Of a DNA stretch of 64,000 nt, positions 26,102 through 35,347 are shown one piece after another. How positions within the stretch are numbered: position 1 is the stretch's first letter; each line of letters opens with the position of its first letter. Below the pieces are notes generated by a model. It saw nothing but the letters and a program-made list of their open reading frames with translations. It had not been told where the DNA came from and ran no database searches. The DNA is taken from NCBI RefSeq assembly GCF_050587525.1, contig NZ_JBOBFT010000002.1, forward strand, positions 348,999-412,998. The letters run 5' to 3'. The translations under genes were made by a program, and so were the position numbers. Source of the stretch: Plantibacter sp050587525. Lineage in GTDB: Bacteria; Actinomycetota; Actinomycetes; Actinomycetales; Microbacteriaceae.

Positions 26102-26118
26102 GTGTACAACTGTACACA
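26101..26118. promoter_or_regulatory. 18-bp perfect palindrome, putative TetR operator
   Basis: TGTGTACA-AC-TGTACACA: 8-bp arms and a 2-bp centre, perfectly symmetric, overlapping the acetyltransferase ATG. On the minus strand it contains TACAGT eight bases before the ATG, a possible -10 for a leaderless message. Size and symmetry suit a TetR dimer; the tetR gene is in the same unit. Confidence 0.75.
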
Positions 26119-26157
26119 TCGATTCCCGTGCTCCTGCACACGCCCTGTCGACGCCTC

Positions 26158-26973
26158 TCATCGCTCACCTCCAGCGAGCTGTTGCGCGACCACATCGGCG
26201 ATCGACAGCGGGTGACGTCCGAGCAGGCGCGCCAGATCATCCGTCTCCGCCGCGAACACCCCGCGCCTGACGAGCGGGAACAGGACCGAGAACGGCCCCG
26301 TCATCGCCTCGTCGACGAGTTCGTGCGGAATCGGCCTGCCGAGCGCATCGGAGAGCGATGTCGCGAGGTCGTCGTACGTCCACGCCGGCCCGCGCAGTTC
26401 CAACAGCGACTGCGACGGAGGAGCGAGGAGCGCGAGAACCGCAGCCTCCGCGAGATCGGCGACTGCGGTGGTGACGAGACGCGCGCCGTCGCTCGCGGAT
26501 CTGACGGCGCCGAAGGCCTCCGCATCGAGCAGCGCCTGTCTGACGAATGCGTCCGAGTAGAGGCCGTTGCGCAGGATCGTGCAGCTCCCGCCCCACGCCC
26601 TCAACGCGGATTCGGCGGCGCTGTGCCCCGGATCGTGGGCGGCGCCCATTGCGCTCGTGTAGACGACGTGCCGGACGTCTGCGTCGACCGCGGCGGCGAC
26701 GACCGAGCGGTGCTGTGCCGCCCGCCGGACGGGATCGAGGATCGGACTCGAGACGAACAGCAGGCGCTCCACACCCGCGAACGCCTCGGCGAGGGACGCG
26801 GGATCGTCATAGTCGCCGAGACGAGGTTCCACGGAGAGCGCATCGAATCGAGGTGCATCGTCAGGCCGCCGGATGAGGACGGCGATGTCGGACGCCGGAA
26901 CGCGTTCGAGGAGGTCGTGCAGTGCGGCGGCGCCGAGGTTGCCTGTGGCGCCGGTGAGCAGGAAACGGGTCAT
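26158..26973 (-). CDS. NmrA-like NAD(P)-binding oxidoreductase (quinone oxidoreductase 2 type)
   Basis: 271 residues. Rossmann opening TRFLLTGATGNLGAAALHDLL, LIRRP at the second strand, then VYTSAMGAAHDPGHSAAESALR and a substrate region; this pattern matches atypical SDRs of the NmrA/YtfG (QOR2) group. Catalytic Tyr/Lys of classical SDRs are absent as expected. It likely binds NADPH and reduces quinones or acts as a redox sensor. It lies upstream of, and in the same direction as, the acetyltransferase unit, 56 bp away, with the TetR operator between. Confidence 0.82.
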   Translation of the reverse strand: MTRFLLTGATGNLGAAALHDLLERVPASDIAVLIRRPDDAPRFDALSVEPRLGDYDDPASLAEAFAGVERLLFVSSPILDPVRRAAQHRSVVAAAVDADVRHVVYTSAMGAAHDPGHSAAESALRAWGGSCTILRNGLYSDAFVRQALLDAEAFGAVRSASDGARLVTTAVADLAEAAVLALLAPPSQSLLELRGPAWTYDDLATSLSDALGRPIPHELVDEAMTGPFSVLFPLVRRGVFAAETDDLARLLGRHPLSIADVVAQQLAGGER

Positions 26974-27227
26974 TCGTGTACTCCAAAGAAGGGATCGTGT
27001 GCGGGTCGACGGCCGGAACTCGGATCGAGGATGAGGATCTCGATCGGGGGTTCCGCCGGAGGGCGCACAGAATCGCCATCCCCGGACGGCGTAACGGGTT
27101 ACGGCTGCGGATGGTCGTGGTTAGGCACAACACTGCGTGAGCATTCGACGTCAGCCTACCGTCGTCCCGCGACGCAGAAATTCTGGGGATCTGGGGATCT
27201 GGTGGCCTGGGGATACAGCGGTGTGCT

Positions 27228-27313
27228 GTTCACAACTCAGGAGCGCTGCGGCGTGTCGGGCCGGATCGATGAGGATTCGGCCCGACACGCCGGGCGTCTC
27301 CTGAGTTGTGAAC
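27228..27313. repeat. Family C inverted repeat, copy 1
   Basis: Arms GTTCACAACTCAGGAG and CTCCTGAGTTGTGAAC with extended inner pairing CGGCGTGTCGGGCC/GGCCCGACACGCCG. It occupies the 393-bp gap 26974-27366 between the oxidoreductase start and the GH1 stop codon. The rest of that gap shows a short direct repeat (GGGGATCT near 27184-27200) and no gene. A second copy is at 44642. Confidence 0.85.
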
Positions 27314-27366
27314 AGGAGTGGTGATGCTGGGGTGGTGCAGGGGTGAAGCTGGCGGAGCCGGCGGGC

Positions 27367-28539
27367 CTAGAGGCCGTTGGCCTGCGCGACGCGACCGAGC
27401 CACGCAAGGCTCGGTTTCGGCGTGCGCACGAACGTCTCACGGTCGACGGCGATGAGGCCGAAGGTGGGTCGGTAACCGCTCGCCCACTCGTAGTTGTCGA
27501 GCGCGCTCCAGTGCAGGTAGCCGTCCACCTGGACGCCGTCCTGGATCGCCGCGTGCAGGCCGCGCAGCGCGCCGTCCGTGTAGGCGATGCGGCGGTCGTC
27601 GTCAGCGGTCGCGATGCCGTTCTCGGTCACCATGACGGGCACGCCGCCGGAGAGCTCCCACGCACTGCGGACGCCCATCTCCAGCGCCTCGGGGAAGAAC
27701 TCCCAACCGGTGAGCGTCGTCTCGACGTCATCGGCGACGGGCAACGGACCGTTCGGGCCGATGTACGTCCGCGTGTATGCCTGGACGCCCACGAAGTCGT
27801 CGCCGGCGGACTGTTCGAGGTACCAGTCGTCGCGCGGGTAGCCGTACTCGTGGAGCTTCTCGTCCGCGCCAGGCTCGCCCGTGGAGTGGAACGCCTGGGT
27901 GGCGATCGTCCAACCGGTCTTCAGGCCGGACACCTGGGACAGGACCTCGCGCGAGCGCTTGTGCGATTCGAGCAGCGCGTCTGCGACCTCGAGGTCGGGG
28001 TTCGGGAGGCCGAACGCGACGAGGTTCGATGCGTCCTCGCCGCCCGCGAGCATCGCCGCGATGTTGGGCTCGTTGATCGTGCAGACGTAGTCGACGCTCT
28101 CGGACACGACGGGCAGCGCGAGCTCGGTGTAGCGAGCGAACAGGTCGGCCGCGTCCTTCGCACGCCAGAAGCCGTCGCGCTCGAACCAGCGCGGCACGGT
28201 GAAGTGCATGAGCGTCACGACCGGGTTGAGCCCCAGCTCGTGAGCGGTGTCGACCATGCGACGGTAGTGGTCGATCTCGGCACGCGAGACGAAGCCGCGC
28301 TCCGGCTCGATGCGGGACCACTCGATGCTGAACCGGTACGTGTTCAGACCGGCGTCGGCGAGGAGCTGCATGTCCTCGCGGTAGCGGTGGTAGCTGTCCA
28401 TGCCGTCACCGGACGGTTCGACGATCGTCGTGCCCGCCTCGTGTTCGTGCACCCACCAGTTGCTGTTGATGTTGTTGCCCTCGATCTGGTGGGCGGCGGT
28501 GGCCGCACCCCAGAGGAATCCGTTCGGGAAGGTCAGCAC
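27367..28539 (-). CDS. GH1 beta-glucosidase
   Basis: 390 residues, starting MLTFPNGFLWGAATAAHQIEG, the GH1 N-terminal signature. The acid/base glutamate is in CTINEPN (about 165) and the nucleophile in VTENG (about 300); substrate-binding SYHRYREDMQLLADAG and RFSIEWSRIEPE are present. Typical GH1 enzymes are about 450 residues, so this is a compact member missing some loops but keeping both catalytic glutamates. No signal peptide: it acts on imported glycosides in the cytosol. Last gene downstream of the LacI/Dpp-type importer unit, separated by a repeat array. Confidence 0.92.
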   Translation of the reverse strand: MLTFPNGFLWGAATAAHQIEGNNINSNWWVHEHEAGTTIVEPSGDGMDSYHRYREDMQLLADAGLNTYRFSIEWSRIEPERGFVSRAEIDHYRRMVDTAHELGLNPVVTLMHFTVPRWFERDGFWRAKDAADLFARYTELALPVVSESVDYVCTINEPNIAAMLAGGEDASNLVAFGLPNPDLEVADALLESHKRSREVLSQVSGLKTGWTIATQAFHSTGEPGADEKLHEYGYPRDDWYLEQSAGDDFVGVQAYTRTYIGPNGPLPVADDVETTLTGWEFFPEALEMGVRSAWELSGGVPVMVTENGIATADDDRRIAYTDGALRGLHAAIQDGVQVDGYLHWSALDNYEWASGYRPTFGLIAVDRETFVRTPKPSLAWLGRVAQANGL

Positions 28540-28570
28540 GATGTTGCTCCTGTTCGTTGTGCGGTCTGGA

Positions 28571-28770
28571 CCCTTCGACAGGCTCAGGGACCGGAGGTGG
28601 TGGAGGTTGATGGCCCTTCGACAGGCTCAGGGACCGGGAGGGTTCAGGGACCGGGAGGGTTCAGGGACCGGGAGGGTTCAGGGACCGGGAGGGTTCAGGG
28701 ACCGGGAGGGTTCAGGGACCGGGAGGGTTCAGGGACGGGAGGGTTCAGGGACGGGAGGGCTCAGGGACCA
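28571..28770. repeat. PVPEPVEG-type repeats and a 17-bp minisatellite
   Basis: Two copies of CCTTCGACAGGCTCAGGGAC (28571-28594, 28614-28637) run straight into a tandem array of the 17-bp unit GGGACCGGGAGGGTTCA: about six units, then two shortened to 16 bp and degenerate copies to about 28770. The unit shares GGGACCGG with the end of the dispersed repeat, so it looks like a local expansion of it. It fills the gap between the GH1 start and the hydrolase stop codon. Confidence 0.9.
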
Positions 28771-28798
28771 GGGATCGAGCTCAGGGACCGGGCGCCGG

Positions 28799-29743
28799 TC
28801 ACTGAGCTGGTCGAACTGAGGAGCTCGGCGCCGACGCCCAGAACGCGTCGAGCGCGTGGGCCGCGGCCTCCGGGGCCTCGAGCTGCGGGGAGTGCGCGGC
28901 GCCCGGGATGACCGAGTACCTGGCCTCGAGCCGCAACGCCATGTAGTGCTGCCACGGGATCGGCCACGCGTCATCGTGTTCACCGTGTGCGACGTGGACG
29001 GGCAGTCCGGTCGCGTGCAACTGTTCCGTCGTGTCCTGGTCGTCGCGGAGGATCGCGACCGCCGAGCGGAGGTTGTCGCTCGACGTGCGCGCGTGTCGCA
29101 GCCGGACGAACGCCTCGTCCGGGGTCAGCTCGCTGTCCGGGACGCCCATGGTGTGCGGGTTGTCGCGGTACCAGAGGCCGAGCGAACCGCTCTCGGCGAG
29201 GGTGTCGCTCGTGTCCTGGAGTCGGCCTTCCCAGCCGCTCGGCCCGGAGCAGAACATCGTCAGGGACCGGAACGAACCGGGCGACGCGATGGCCGCGGCC
29301 CGCGCGACGACGCCCCCGAAGCTGTGGCCGAGGAGGTGTACGGCCGAGCCCTCGCCGACGAGTCCGGCGACCTCGATCGCATCGGCTGCGAAGTCCTCGA
29401 GACGGTAGTGCTCGATGCCGTCCGGGCCCGCCGAGTCGCCCTGTCCGCGCTGACTGTACGCCCACACGTCCCAGCCCGCCGCGCTGAGCAGCGGGAGGAA
29501 CGTCGTGAAGTCCTCTTTCGAGCCGGTGAAACCAGGAACGATGAGGACGATGCCTCGCACGGGGACGCCCACGGCCGGGGCCGCGTGGAACGCAGACAGC
29601 GTGCCGATCGTCGCGGGGATCCCCACGACGTCGATGCCGGCCGGGACCTCGACGGCCCCGAATCGCTCGATGCTCGGGAACCGCCCTTCGACAGGCTCAG
29701 GGACCGGAGCCGGCTCGGGGTTCGAGGTCACCGGCGACGTCAT
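28799..29743 (-). CDS. Alpha/beta hydrolase with repeat-encoded N-terminal peptide
   Basis: 314 residues from the ATG at 29743, overlapping the ABC ATPase stop by 4 bp. The N-terminus reads MTSPVTSNPEPAPVPEPVEG, including one in-frame copy of the dispersed repeat, then the fold begins. Nucleophile elbow GHSFGG (about 148), oxyanion region VPGFTGSKEDF, late Asp in HGEHDDAW and His in PGAAHSPQLEAP complete the triad. No signal peptide. Its place in the importer operon suggests de-esterification of an imported glycoside, but the substrate is not identifiable. Confidence 0.87.
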   Translation of the reverse strand: MTSPVTSNPEPAPVPEPVEGRFPSIERFGAVEVPAGIDVVGIPATIGTLSAFHAAPAVGVPVRGIVLIVPGFTGSKEDFTTFLPLLSAAGWDVWAYSQRGQGDSAGPDGIEHYRLEDFAADAIEVAGLVGEGSAVHLLGHSFGGVVARAAAIASPGSFRSLTMFCSGPSGWEGRLQDTSDTLAESGSLGLWYRDNPHTMGVPDSELTPDEAFVRLRHARTSSDNLRSAVAILRDDQDTTEQLHATGLPVHVAHGEHDDAWPIPWQHYMALRLEARYSVIPGAAHSPQLEAPEAAAHALDAFWASAPSSSVRPAQ

Positions 29744-31539
29744 GCCGCGCTTCCCTTCAGGCGTGCGGGGTTCGGCACGGCGTCCAGGAGCTGGATCGTG
29801 TACGGGTCCTGCGGGTGCTGGAGCACCTGGGCGGTCTCGCCGCGTTCGACGACGCTTCCGGCGTTCAGGACCATGATGTTGTCGGTCACGAGGCGGGCGG
29901 ACAGGAGGTCGTGCGTGATGTAGAGCATTGAGACGCCCCACAGTTCGCGCAGGTCCTCGAGCAGCGCGAGCACGCCGGCCCGCAGCGAGACGTCGAGCAT
30001 CGACACGGGTTCGTCCGCGATGAGCACCTGCGGGTCGCTCGCGAGCGCCCGGGCGATGACCACGCGCTGGCGCTGTCCACCGGAGAGCTGGTGCGGCAGT
30101 TTGGCCGCGAACTGCTCCACCGGAGTCAGTCCGACGGTGTCGAGGAGTTCGAGCATGCGAGCCCTCGCCGCGTCGCCGCGGAGTCCCGTGAAGTTCACGA
30201 TGGGCCGCGTGAGCGTGTACTCGACCGTGTGCAGCGGGTTGAGGGCCGCATACGGGTCCTGGAACACCATCTGCACGTTCTTGTGGAGCTCCCGGATGCC
30301 GCGACTGCCGAGCGAGGGGACGTCGAGGTCGCCGAAGCGGATGCTGCCGCTCGTGGGCTTCTCGATGCCCGTGATGAGCTTCGCGATCGTCGATTTGCCA
30401 CTGCCCGATGCGCCCACGAGCGCGAGGGACTGGCCCGGTTCGAGCGTGAACGAGACGTCGTTCACGGCGCGGACGGGCTGCTCACCGCGGCGCGGCGGCG
30501 GGTATATCTTCGAGACGCCGTCGACGACGATCGAGGACAGGGCCGAGCGGCCCTCGCGTGCAGACGCTCCCTTGTGCGCTGCGACGGCGCTGCCGGACTC
30601 GGAACCCGTGACGGCGTCGCCACCGGTCGCTGAGCCGCTACCGACCGCTGAACCCGTCGAAGCGCGGTTCCCCCGCACCGGGAACCCGGGCAGCTGCACG
30701 ACCTCCGCACGCGGGTCCGCGTAGTGGCTGAGCAGCATCTTCGTGTACGGATCCTGCGGCTTGTCGAGGATGTTCCGGCTCGGCGCGTCCTCGACGATGC
30801 GGCCCTCGTGCATCACGAGGACGCGGTCGGTCGCTTCGAGGACGACTCCGAGGTCGTGGCTGATCAGGATGGCCGTGAAGCCCTCGGCCGCCTGCAGAGA
30901 CGTGATCGTGTCCATGATCGCGTGCTGCACGAGCACGTCGAGCGCGGTCGTCGGCTCGTCGAACACCATGAGCTGCGGTTCGAGCGAGAGCGCGAGCGCG
31001 ATCGACACGCGCTGGCGCATGCCGCCCGACAATTCGCCGGGGAAGCGTGCCAGGACGGAAGCGTCGAGGCCGACCTTCTCCACGAGGTCCGTCATCCGCG
31101 CATCCCACCGCGCCTTCTCCACGTGCTTGTGAGCACGGAAGATGTCGACGAAGTGATTGCGGATGGTCCGCACCGGGTTGAGCGCGTTCATGCCGGACTG
31201 CAGCACCATCGCGAAGCCGCCCTGCCGCTGACGGCGGAGCTCTTCGACGTCGAGGTCGCGGATGTCGGCGCCGTTGAAGAAGATCTGGCCGCCGTTCGTG
31301 CGCGCCGGCGGCTTCTGCAGCCGGGTCAGCGCGAAGCCGAGCGTCGACTTGCCGGAACCCGACTCGCCCACGAGACCGATGAATTCACCCGCCTTCACCT
31401 CGAAGGAGACGTGGTCGACGGCCTGGACCGGCTCCGCGCCGACCGACTCGTAGACGACGGAGAGGTCGCGGACCTGGAGCAGCGCTTCGCCGCCGGACTT
31501 CGTCGGAGCTGCGGCGTCCGCCTGGACATTCGCGTTCAT
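29740..31539 (-). CDS. Fused dual ATPase of Dpp/Opp-type ABC importer
   Basis: 599 residues from the ATG at 31539. Two complete ABC domains: first Walker A GLVGESGSGKST, signature LSGGMRQRVSIA, Walker B LMVFDEPTTALD; second Walker A ALVGASGSGKST, signature LSGGQRQRVVIA, Walker B VLIADEPVSMLD. Thus it is a DppD-DppF fusion. A Ser/Gly/Ala/Thr linker (about 295-345) contains degenerate remnants of the dispersed repeat. It energises the two permeases encoded just upstream; 4-bp overlaps link it to both neighbours. Confidence 0.95.
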   Translation of the reverse strand: MNANVQADAAAPTKSGGEALLQVRDLSVVYESVGAEPVQAVDHVSFEVKAGEFIGLVGESGSGKSTLGFALTRLQKPPARTNGGQIFFNGADIRDLDVEELRRQRQGGFAMVLQSGMNALNPVRTIRNHFVDIFRAHKHVEKARWDARMTDLVEKVGLDASVLARFPGELSGGMRQRVSIALALSLEPQLMVFDEPTTALDVLVQHAIMDTITSLQAAEGFTAILISHDLGVVLEATDRVLVMHEGRIVEDAPSRNILDKPQDPYTKMLLSHYADPRAEVVQLPGFPVRGNRASTGSAVGSGSATGGDAVTGSESGSAVAAHKGASAREGRSALSSIVVDGVSKIYPPPRRGEQPVRAVNDVSFTLEPGQSLALVGASGSGKSTIAKLITGIEKPTSGSIRFGDLDVPSLGSRGIRELHKNVQMVFQDPYAALNPLHTVEYTLTRPIVNFTGLRGDAARARMLELLDTVGLTPVEQFAAKLPHQLSGGQRQRVVIARALASDPQVLIADEPVSMLDVSLRAGVLALLEDLRELWGVSMLYITHDLLSARLVTDNIMVLNAGSVVERGETAQVLQHPQDPYTIQLLDAVPNPARLKGSAA

Positions 31540-32453
31540 CGTGACTTCCCTTCGCGGAGGCGCGGATTGCTGATGGCGTCGACACCGAAGTTGATGAGCG
31601 TGAGGCTCATCGCGAGCAGGGCGATGCAGAGACCGGGGGCGAACAGGAGGATCCACTGACCGGTGAGCAGGGCGTTGGAGTTCTGCGCCCAGTAGAGGAT
31701 GGTGCCCCAGCTGACGATCGAGGAGTCGCCGAGACCGAGGAACTCGAGGCCGGCCTCAGCCAGGATCGCGCTCGTCGCGGCGCCGAAGAAGCCACCCGCG
31801 ATGAGCGAGGTCATGTTCGGCAGGATCTCGTTGAAGACGATGCGCCACGGGCGGTCACCCGAGAACCGCGCAGCCGTCACGAAGTCGCGGGACCGCAGCG
31901 ACTGCGTCTGGCTGCGGAGCACACGAGCGCCCCAGGCCCAACCGGTGATCACGATCACCGCGATGATCATGAGCAGACCGCCGTTCTGCAGGTACGCAGC
32001 GATGACGATCATGAGCGGCAGACCCGGAACCACGAGGAACAGGTTCACGATGAAGTTGATCACTTCGGAGCCGAAGCCGCGGATGTAGCCCCAGCTGAGG
32101 CCGATCACGACGGCGACGATCGTGGACAGGATGCCGGCGACGAAGCCGACGCCCACACTGATCCGCGCACCGTAGATGAGCTGACTCAACACGTCCTCGC
32201 CCGCCGCGGTCGTCCCGAACCAGTGTTCAGGGGTCGAATCCGAGTTGCGGGGGAAGCCGTCCTGCGAGGCGCCGTACGGAGCCAGGAGGGGCGCGAAGAT
32301 CGCGACGAGCACGAAGAACGCGAGGATGATGATGCCGAGTCTGGACTTCCAGTTGGCCCACAGCGTCGCCGCCGCCCTGCCGACGAAGGCGAGCTTGCGG
32401 GGCGGCTTGGCCGCGTCCGACCGGACTGCTTTCACATGCTGGGTCGTGGTCAT
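31536..32453 (-). CDS. ABC importer permease, DppC-type
   Basis: 305 residues with an N-terminal OppC-type segment (WANWKSRLGIIILAFFVLVAI), six membrane helices and the EAA-type loop (AARFSGDRPWRIVFNEILPNM). It forms the membrane channel with the DppB-type partner. It overlaps both the ATPase start and the upstream permease stop by 4 bp, so all importer genes are translationally coupled. Confidence 0.93.
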   Translation of the reverse strand: MTTTQHVKAVRSDAAKPPRKLAFVGRAAATLWANWKSRLGIIILAFFVLVAIFAPLLAPYGASQDGFPRNSDSTPEHWFGTTAAGEDVLSQLIYGARISVGVGFVAGILSTIVAVVIGLSWGYIRGFGSEVINFIVNLFLVVPGLPLMIVIAAYLQNGGLLMIIAVIVITGWAWGARVLRSQTQSLRSRDFVTAARFSGDRPWRIVFNEILPNMTSLIAGGFFGAATSAILAEAGLEFLGLGDSSIVSWGTILYWAQNSNALLTGQWILLFAPGLCIALLAMSLTLINFGVDAISNPRLREGKSR

Positions 32454-33442
32454 CGTCGTGTCCTTGGGTCGAGTACGCCGTACAGAATGTCGACGAGGAA
32501 GTTGGCGATCAGCACGCTCACGGTGATGAGGAGGAAGAGCGCCTGCATGAGCGGGTAGTCCTGGCCGATGACGGCGTTGAACAGGAGGAACCCGATGCCC
32601 GGATACCCGAACACCTGCTCCACCAGGATCGAGCCGCCGACCACGCCGCCGAGGGCCAGACCGAACCCGGTGAGGTTCGGGAGGATCGCGTTGCGGGCCG
32701 CGTACTTCATGGCGACCGTGCGGCCGCGCAGGCCGTTCGCCTCAGCGAAGGTCACGTAGTCGTCACCGAGCGTGTTGATCATCGCGTTGCGCATGCCGAG
32801 GATCCAGCCGCCGAGCGAGGTGACGAGGATCGTGAGGGCCGGCAGCACCGCGTGGTACGCGACATCGGTGATGAAGTCCCACGTGAACGCGGGGCTCGCC
32901 GTCGGTCCGAAGGCACCGGAGGTCGGGAACCAGTGGGCCACGTAGCCTGCGAAGAAGAGCAGGAGGAGCGCCGTCCAGAAGTACGGGAAGGTGCTCGCGA
33001 ACGTTCCCGTGAGGGTGGGGAGCGCATCGAGCCAGGTGTTCCGCTTCCAAGCCGCGAGCACGCCGATCAGGGTGCCGAGGATGAAGGCGACGATCGTCAC
33101 GATGCCGAGCAGGATGATCGTGTACGGGAACGCCTGCCAGATGAGTTCCGACACCGACTGCGGATAGAAGGTGTACGAGACGCCGAAGTTGAACGTGACC
33201 ACCTGGTGCAGGTACGTGACGTACTGCTCCCAGATGTTGCCGTCCGGGACGCCGAGCTGGGCTTCGATCGCTGCGCGGGTCGCCTCCGTGACCGGGCCGT
33301 TCTGCGCGAGCTTCGCGATCGCGGCATCGGTCGGGGACCCCGGCATGAGCCGTGGCAGGAGGAAGTTCAGCGTGACGGCCGCCCACAGGGTGAGGACGAA
33401 CAGCCCGAGTTTGCGGAGTGCGTAGGCCACTGGTCTACTCAC
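32450..33442 (-). CDS. ABC importer permease, DppB-type
   Basis: 330 residues from a GTG at 33442. Typical DppB layout: a first helix (LGLFVLTLWAAVTLNFLLPRLMPGSP), a periplasmic-side domain (about 35-100), then five helices and the EAA loop EANGLRGRTVAMKYAARNAILP. The start overlaps the binding-protein stop by 8 bp. Confidence 0.93.
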   Translation of the reverse strand: MSRPVAYALRKLGLFVLTLWAAVTLNFLLPRLMPGSPTDAAIAKLAQNGPVTEATRAAIEAQLGVPDGNIWEQYVTYLHQVVTFNFGVSYTFYPQSVSELIWQAFPYTIILLGIVTIVAFILGTLIGVLAAWKRNTWLDALPTLTGTFASTFPYFWTALLLLFFAGYVAHWFPTSGAFGPTASPAFTWDFITDVAYHAVLPALTILVTSLGGWILGMRNAMINTLGDDYVTFAEANGLRGRTVAMKYAARNAILPNLTGFGLALGGVVGGSILVEQVFGYPGIGFLLFNAVIGQDYPLMQALFLLITVSVLIANFLVDILYGVLDPRTRR

Positions 33443-35102
33443 CGTCCTTCTGGTCGCGGAGCTTCAGGTGCGTGAACACGAGGAGCGGGGTCTGGTCGTA
33501 CGTCTGCGGCGGAGCGTACGGGTGGTCGGCATCCGGCCATCCCGTGAACTTCTTGTCGTTGTACAGGCCCCAGAGACCGCCGTAGTACAGACCGATCACG
33601 GGCAGGTCGTCGTAGACGATGTTCTGCATCTGGTAGCTGATCTGCTGCCGTGACGCGTCATCGGTGGTCGCCTTGTACTCCTGGAGGAGGGCGTCCATGT
33701 CGGCGCTCTTGAAGCGGCCGAAGTTGCTGGACGTCTGCTCACCGACGGGCTTCGCGTACGAGCTGTTGAACCCGTTGTCGTAGGCCTGGAAGATGATGCC
33801 ACCGCCCATGCCGCCCATCGCGACCTGGAAGTCGCCGTTCTGGATGGCCTGCTGGTATCCCGGGGGCTGCGGCTGCTTGATGGTGACGTCGATGCCGATG
33901 GCCCCGAGTTCCTTGCGGACTTCCTGCACGGCTCGGAGCCAGTCAGCGTACCCGTTCGCGGTCGTGATGGAGAAGGTGAACTGCTTGCCTTCCGCGTCCA
34001 CGAGCTTGCCGCCCTGCTGCGTGTACCCGGCCTTGGCGAACGCTTCGAGCGCGCCCTCCGCGTCCTTGGCGATGAGGCCCTGGTTCGGGATCGACGGGTC
34101 GAGCTGCGCTTCCTGGTTGGGGAGCATCAGACCGGTCTGGCCCGCCGCGCCGAGGTAGCCCTCGGTCGCTGCGTCGGCGATCTTGTCGCGGTCGAGCGCG
34201 AGGGCGATGCCGCGGCGCACGTCGACGTTGTCGAACGGTGCGACGTCGAAGTTGGGGACGAGGCTGATGACGCCGCCCGGCGGGAACCAGTACTTGTTGT
34301 AGTCGTTGGCGGCGACCCAGGTGCCGTCGACGTTGCTCATGAACGCGTACGCCCAGTCGAAGCCCTTGGTCACGATGTCGAGTTCGCTCGTGGCCGCCGG
34401 GAGGACGAGGTGCTTGACCTCGACCTTGTCCGCCTGCCAGTAGTCCTCGTTCTTGTCCATCGTGTACTGCTGCGAGGAGAAGTTGCCGAGGGTGTACGGG
34501 CCCGTGCCGACGGGGTTCGGGTCGCGCCAGGTGTCTGGGCTCTTGACGTCCTTCCAGATGTGCTCGGGAACCATGAGCGTCTGGGAGATGATGTCGGCCG
34601 CCGGCGCGTCAGCCGTCTTCAGGTGGAAGATGACGTGCTGGCCCTGGGTCTCGATCGAGTCGATGTGCGACCAGGCGCCCTTGACGTCGAGCGTCGGGAA
34701 CTGCTTGATGAGGTCGAAGGTGAACATGACGTCGGCGGGTGTGAACGCCTTGCCGTCCGACCACTTCACGCCGTCGCGGATCGTGTAGTCGATCGTCTGC
34801 GGGTCGGGGAGCGTGACGTCTTCCGCGAGCCACATCGTCTGCGTGCCGTCGAGCACGTTGATGACCGTGAGCGGCTCGTACATGTAGCTCGATGCCGCGC
34901 GCTTGTTCACGAGGTATGGGTTGAAGTTCCGCTCGAGCATCGGGGTGCCCTTGTCGGCTGCCAGCAGCATCGTGTCGGCGGGGATCGTGGGATCCTGCTC
35001 GCTCTTGATCTGAATGCTGCATCCCGAAACGAGAAGTGCGGAGGCCACGATCGTCGCGAGAGCCGCGAGTCGTCTCCGTCGGGAATGCTTCGTGTGCGTC
35101 AT
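33435..35102 (-). CDS. Substrate-binding lipoprotein of Dpp/Opp-type importer (family 5)
   Basis: 555 residues from the ATG at 35102. Basic signal with lipobox VSGC (Cys28). Family 5 solute-binding signature around LPDPQTIDYTIRDGVKWSDGKAFTPADVMFTFD, PNPVGTGPYTLGNF and VRRGIALALDRDKIADAA. Family 5 proteins bind peptides or, in many actinobacteria and Thermotoga, beta-linked oligosaccharides. Context (LacI-type regulator upstream, GH1 and hydrolase downstream) favours a beta-glucoside or oligosaccharide. First gene of the operon, with a LacI-type operator in its promoter. Confidence 0.92.
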   Translation of the reverse strand: MTHTKHSRRRRLAALATIVASALLVSGCSIQIKSEQDPTIPADTMLLAADKGTPMLERNFNPYLVNKRAASSYMYEPLTVINVLDGTQTMWLAEDVTLPDPQTIDYTIRDGVKWSDGKAFTPADVMFTFDLIKQFPTLDVKGAWSHIDSIETQGQHVIFHLKTADAPAADIISQTLMVPEHIWKDVKSPDTWRDPNPVGTGPYTLGNFSSQQYTMDKNEDYWQADKVEVKHLVLPAATSELDIVTKGFDWAYAFMSNVDGTWVAANDYNKYWFPPGGVISLVPNFDVAPFDNVDVRRGIALALDRDKIADAATEGYLGAAGQTGLMLPNQEAQLDPSIPNQGLIAKDAEGALEAFAKAGYTQQGGKLVDAEGKQFTFSITTANGYADWLRAVQEVRKELGAIGIDVTIKQPQPPGYQQAIQNGDFQVAMGGMGGGIIFQAYDNGFNSSYAKPVGEQTSSNFGRFKSADMDALLQEYKATTDDASRQQISYQMQNIVYDDLPVIGLYYGGLWGLYNDKKFTGWPDADHPYAPPQTYDQTPLLVFTHLKLRDQKDGE

Positions 35103-35128
35103 CGCCACCGTCCTTGCTTGTCTCACCG

Positions 35129-35158
35129 AGTGTAAGCGCATACATTTCGTTCACGCAA
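35129..35158 (-). promoter_or_regulatory. Importer promoter with LacI-family operator
   Basis: On the minus strand: -35 TTGCGT (35153-35158), 18-bp spacer, -10 TACACT (35129-35134). The -10 overlaps TGTAAGCGCATACA (35131-35144), which matches the LacI/GalR-type consensus TGTAAGCGCTTACA at 13 of 14 positions. A repressor bound there would block the promoter; the lacI-type gene is 200 bp upstream in the same direction. The rest of the gap 35145-35347 shows no gene. Confidence 0.82.
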
Positions 35159-35347
35159 CCCGGTGCGCAACGCCTGTACCCGTTCGAGACCTTCCGCGCC
35201 CCGCCTTCCCTTGGTCAGCGCGATGCGCTCGCGTACGCGCGGGTCTGCGCCGCGAGCGCGGGTCTGAGCCGCACCGCCCTCGCCGCACAGCACCGCGCTC
35301 GACGCGCAGGCTCGTCGGCGCTCGACGCGCAGTTCCGGAGCACTCCG

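Noticed and set aside
28631..28770. Possible CRISPR array
   Set aside because: Units are 17 bp, head to tail, without spacers, and no cas gene is nearby; it is a minisatellite.
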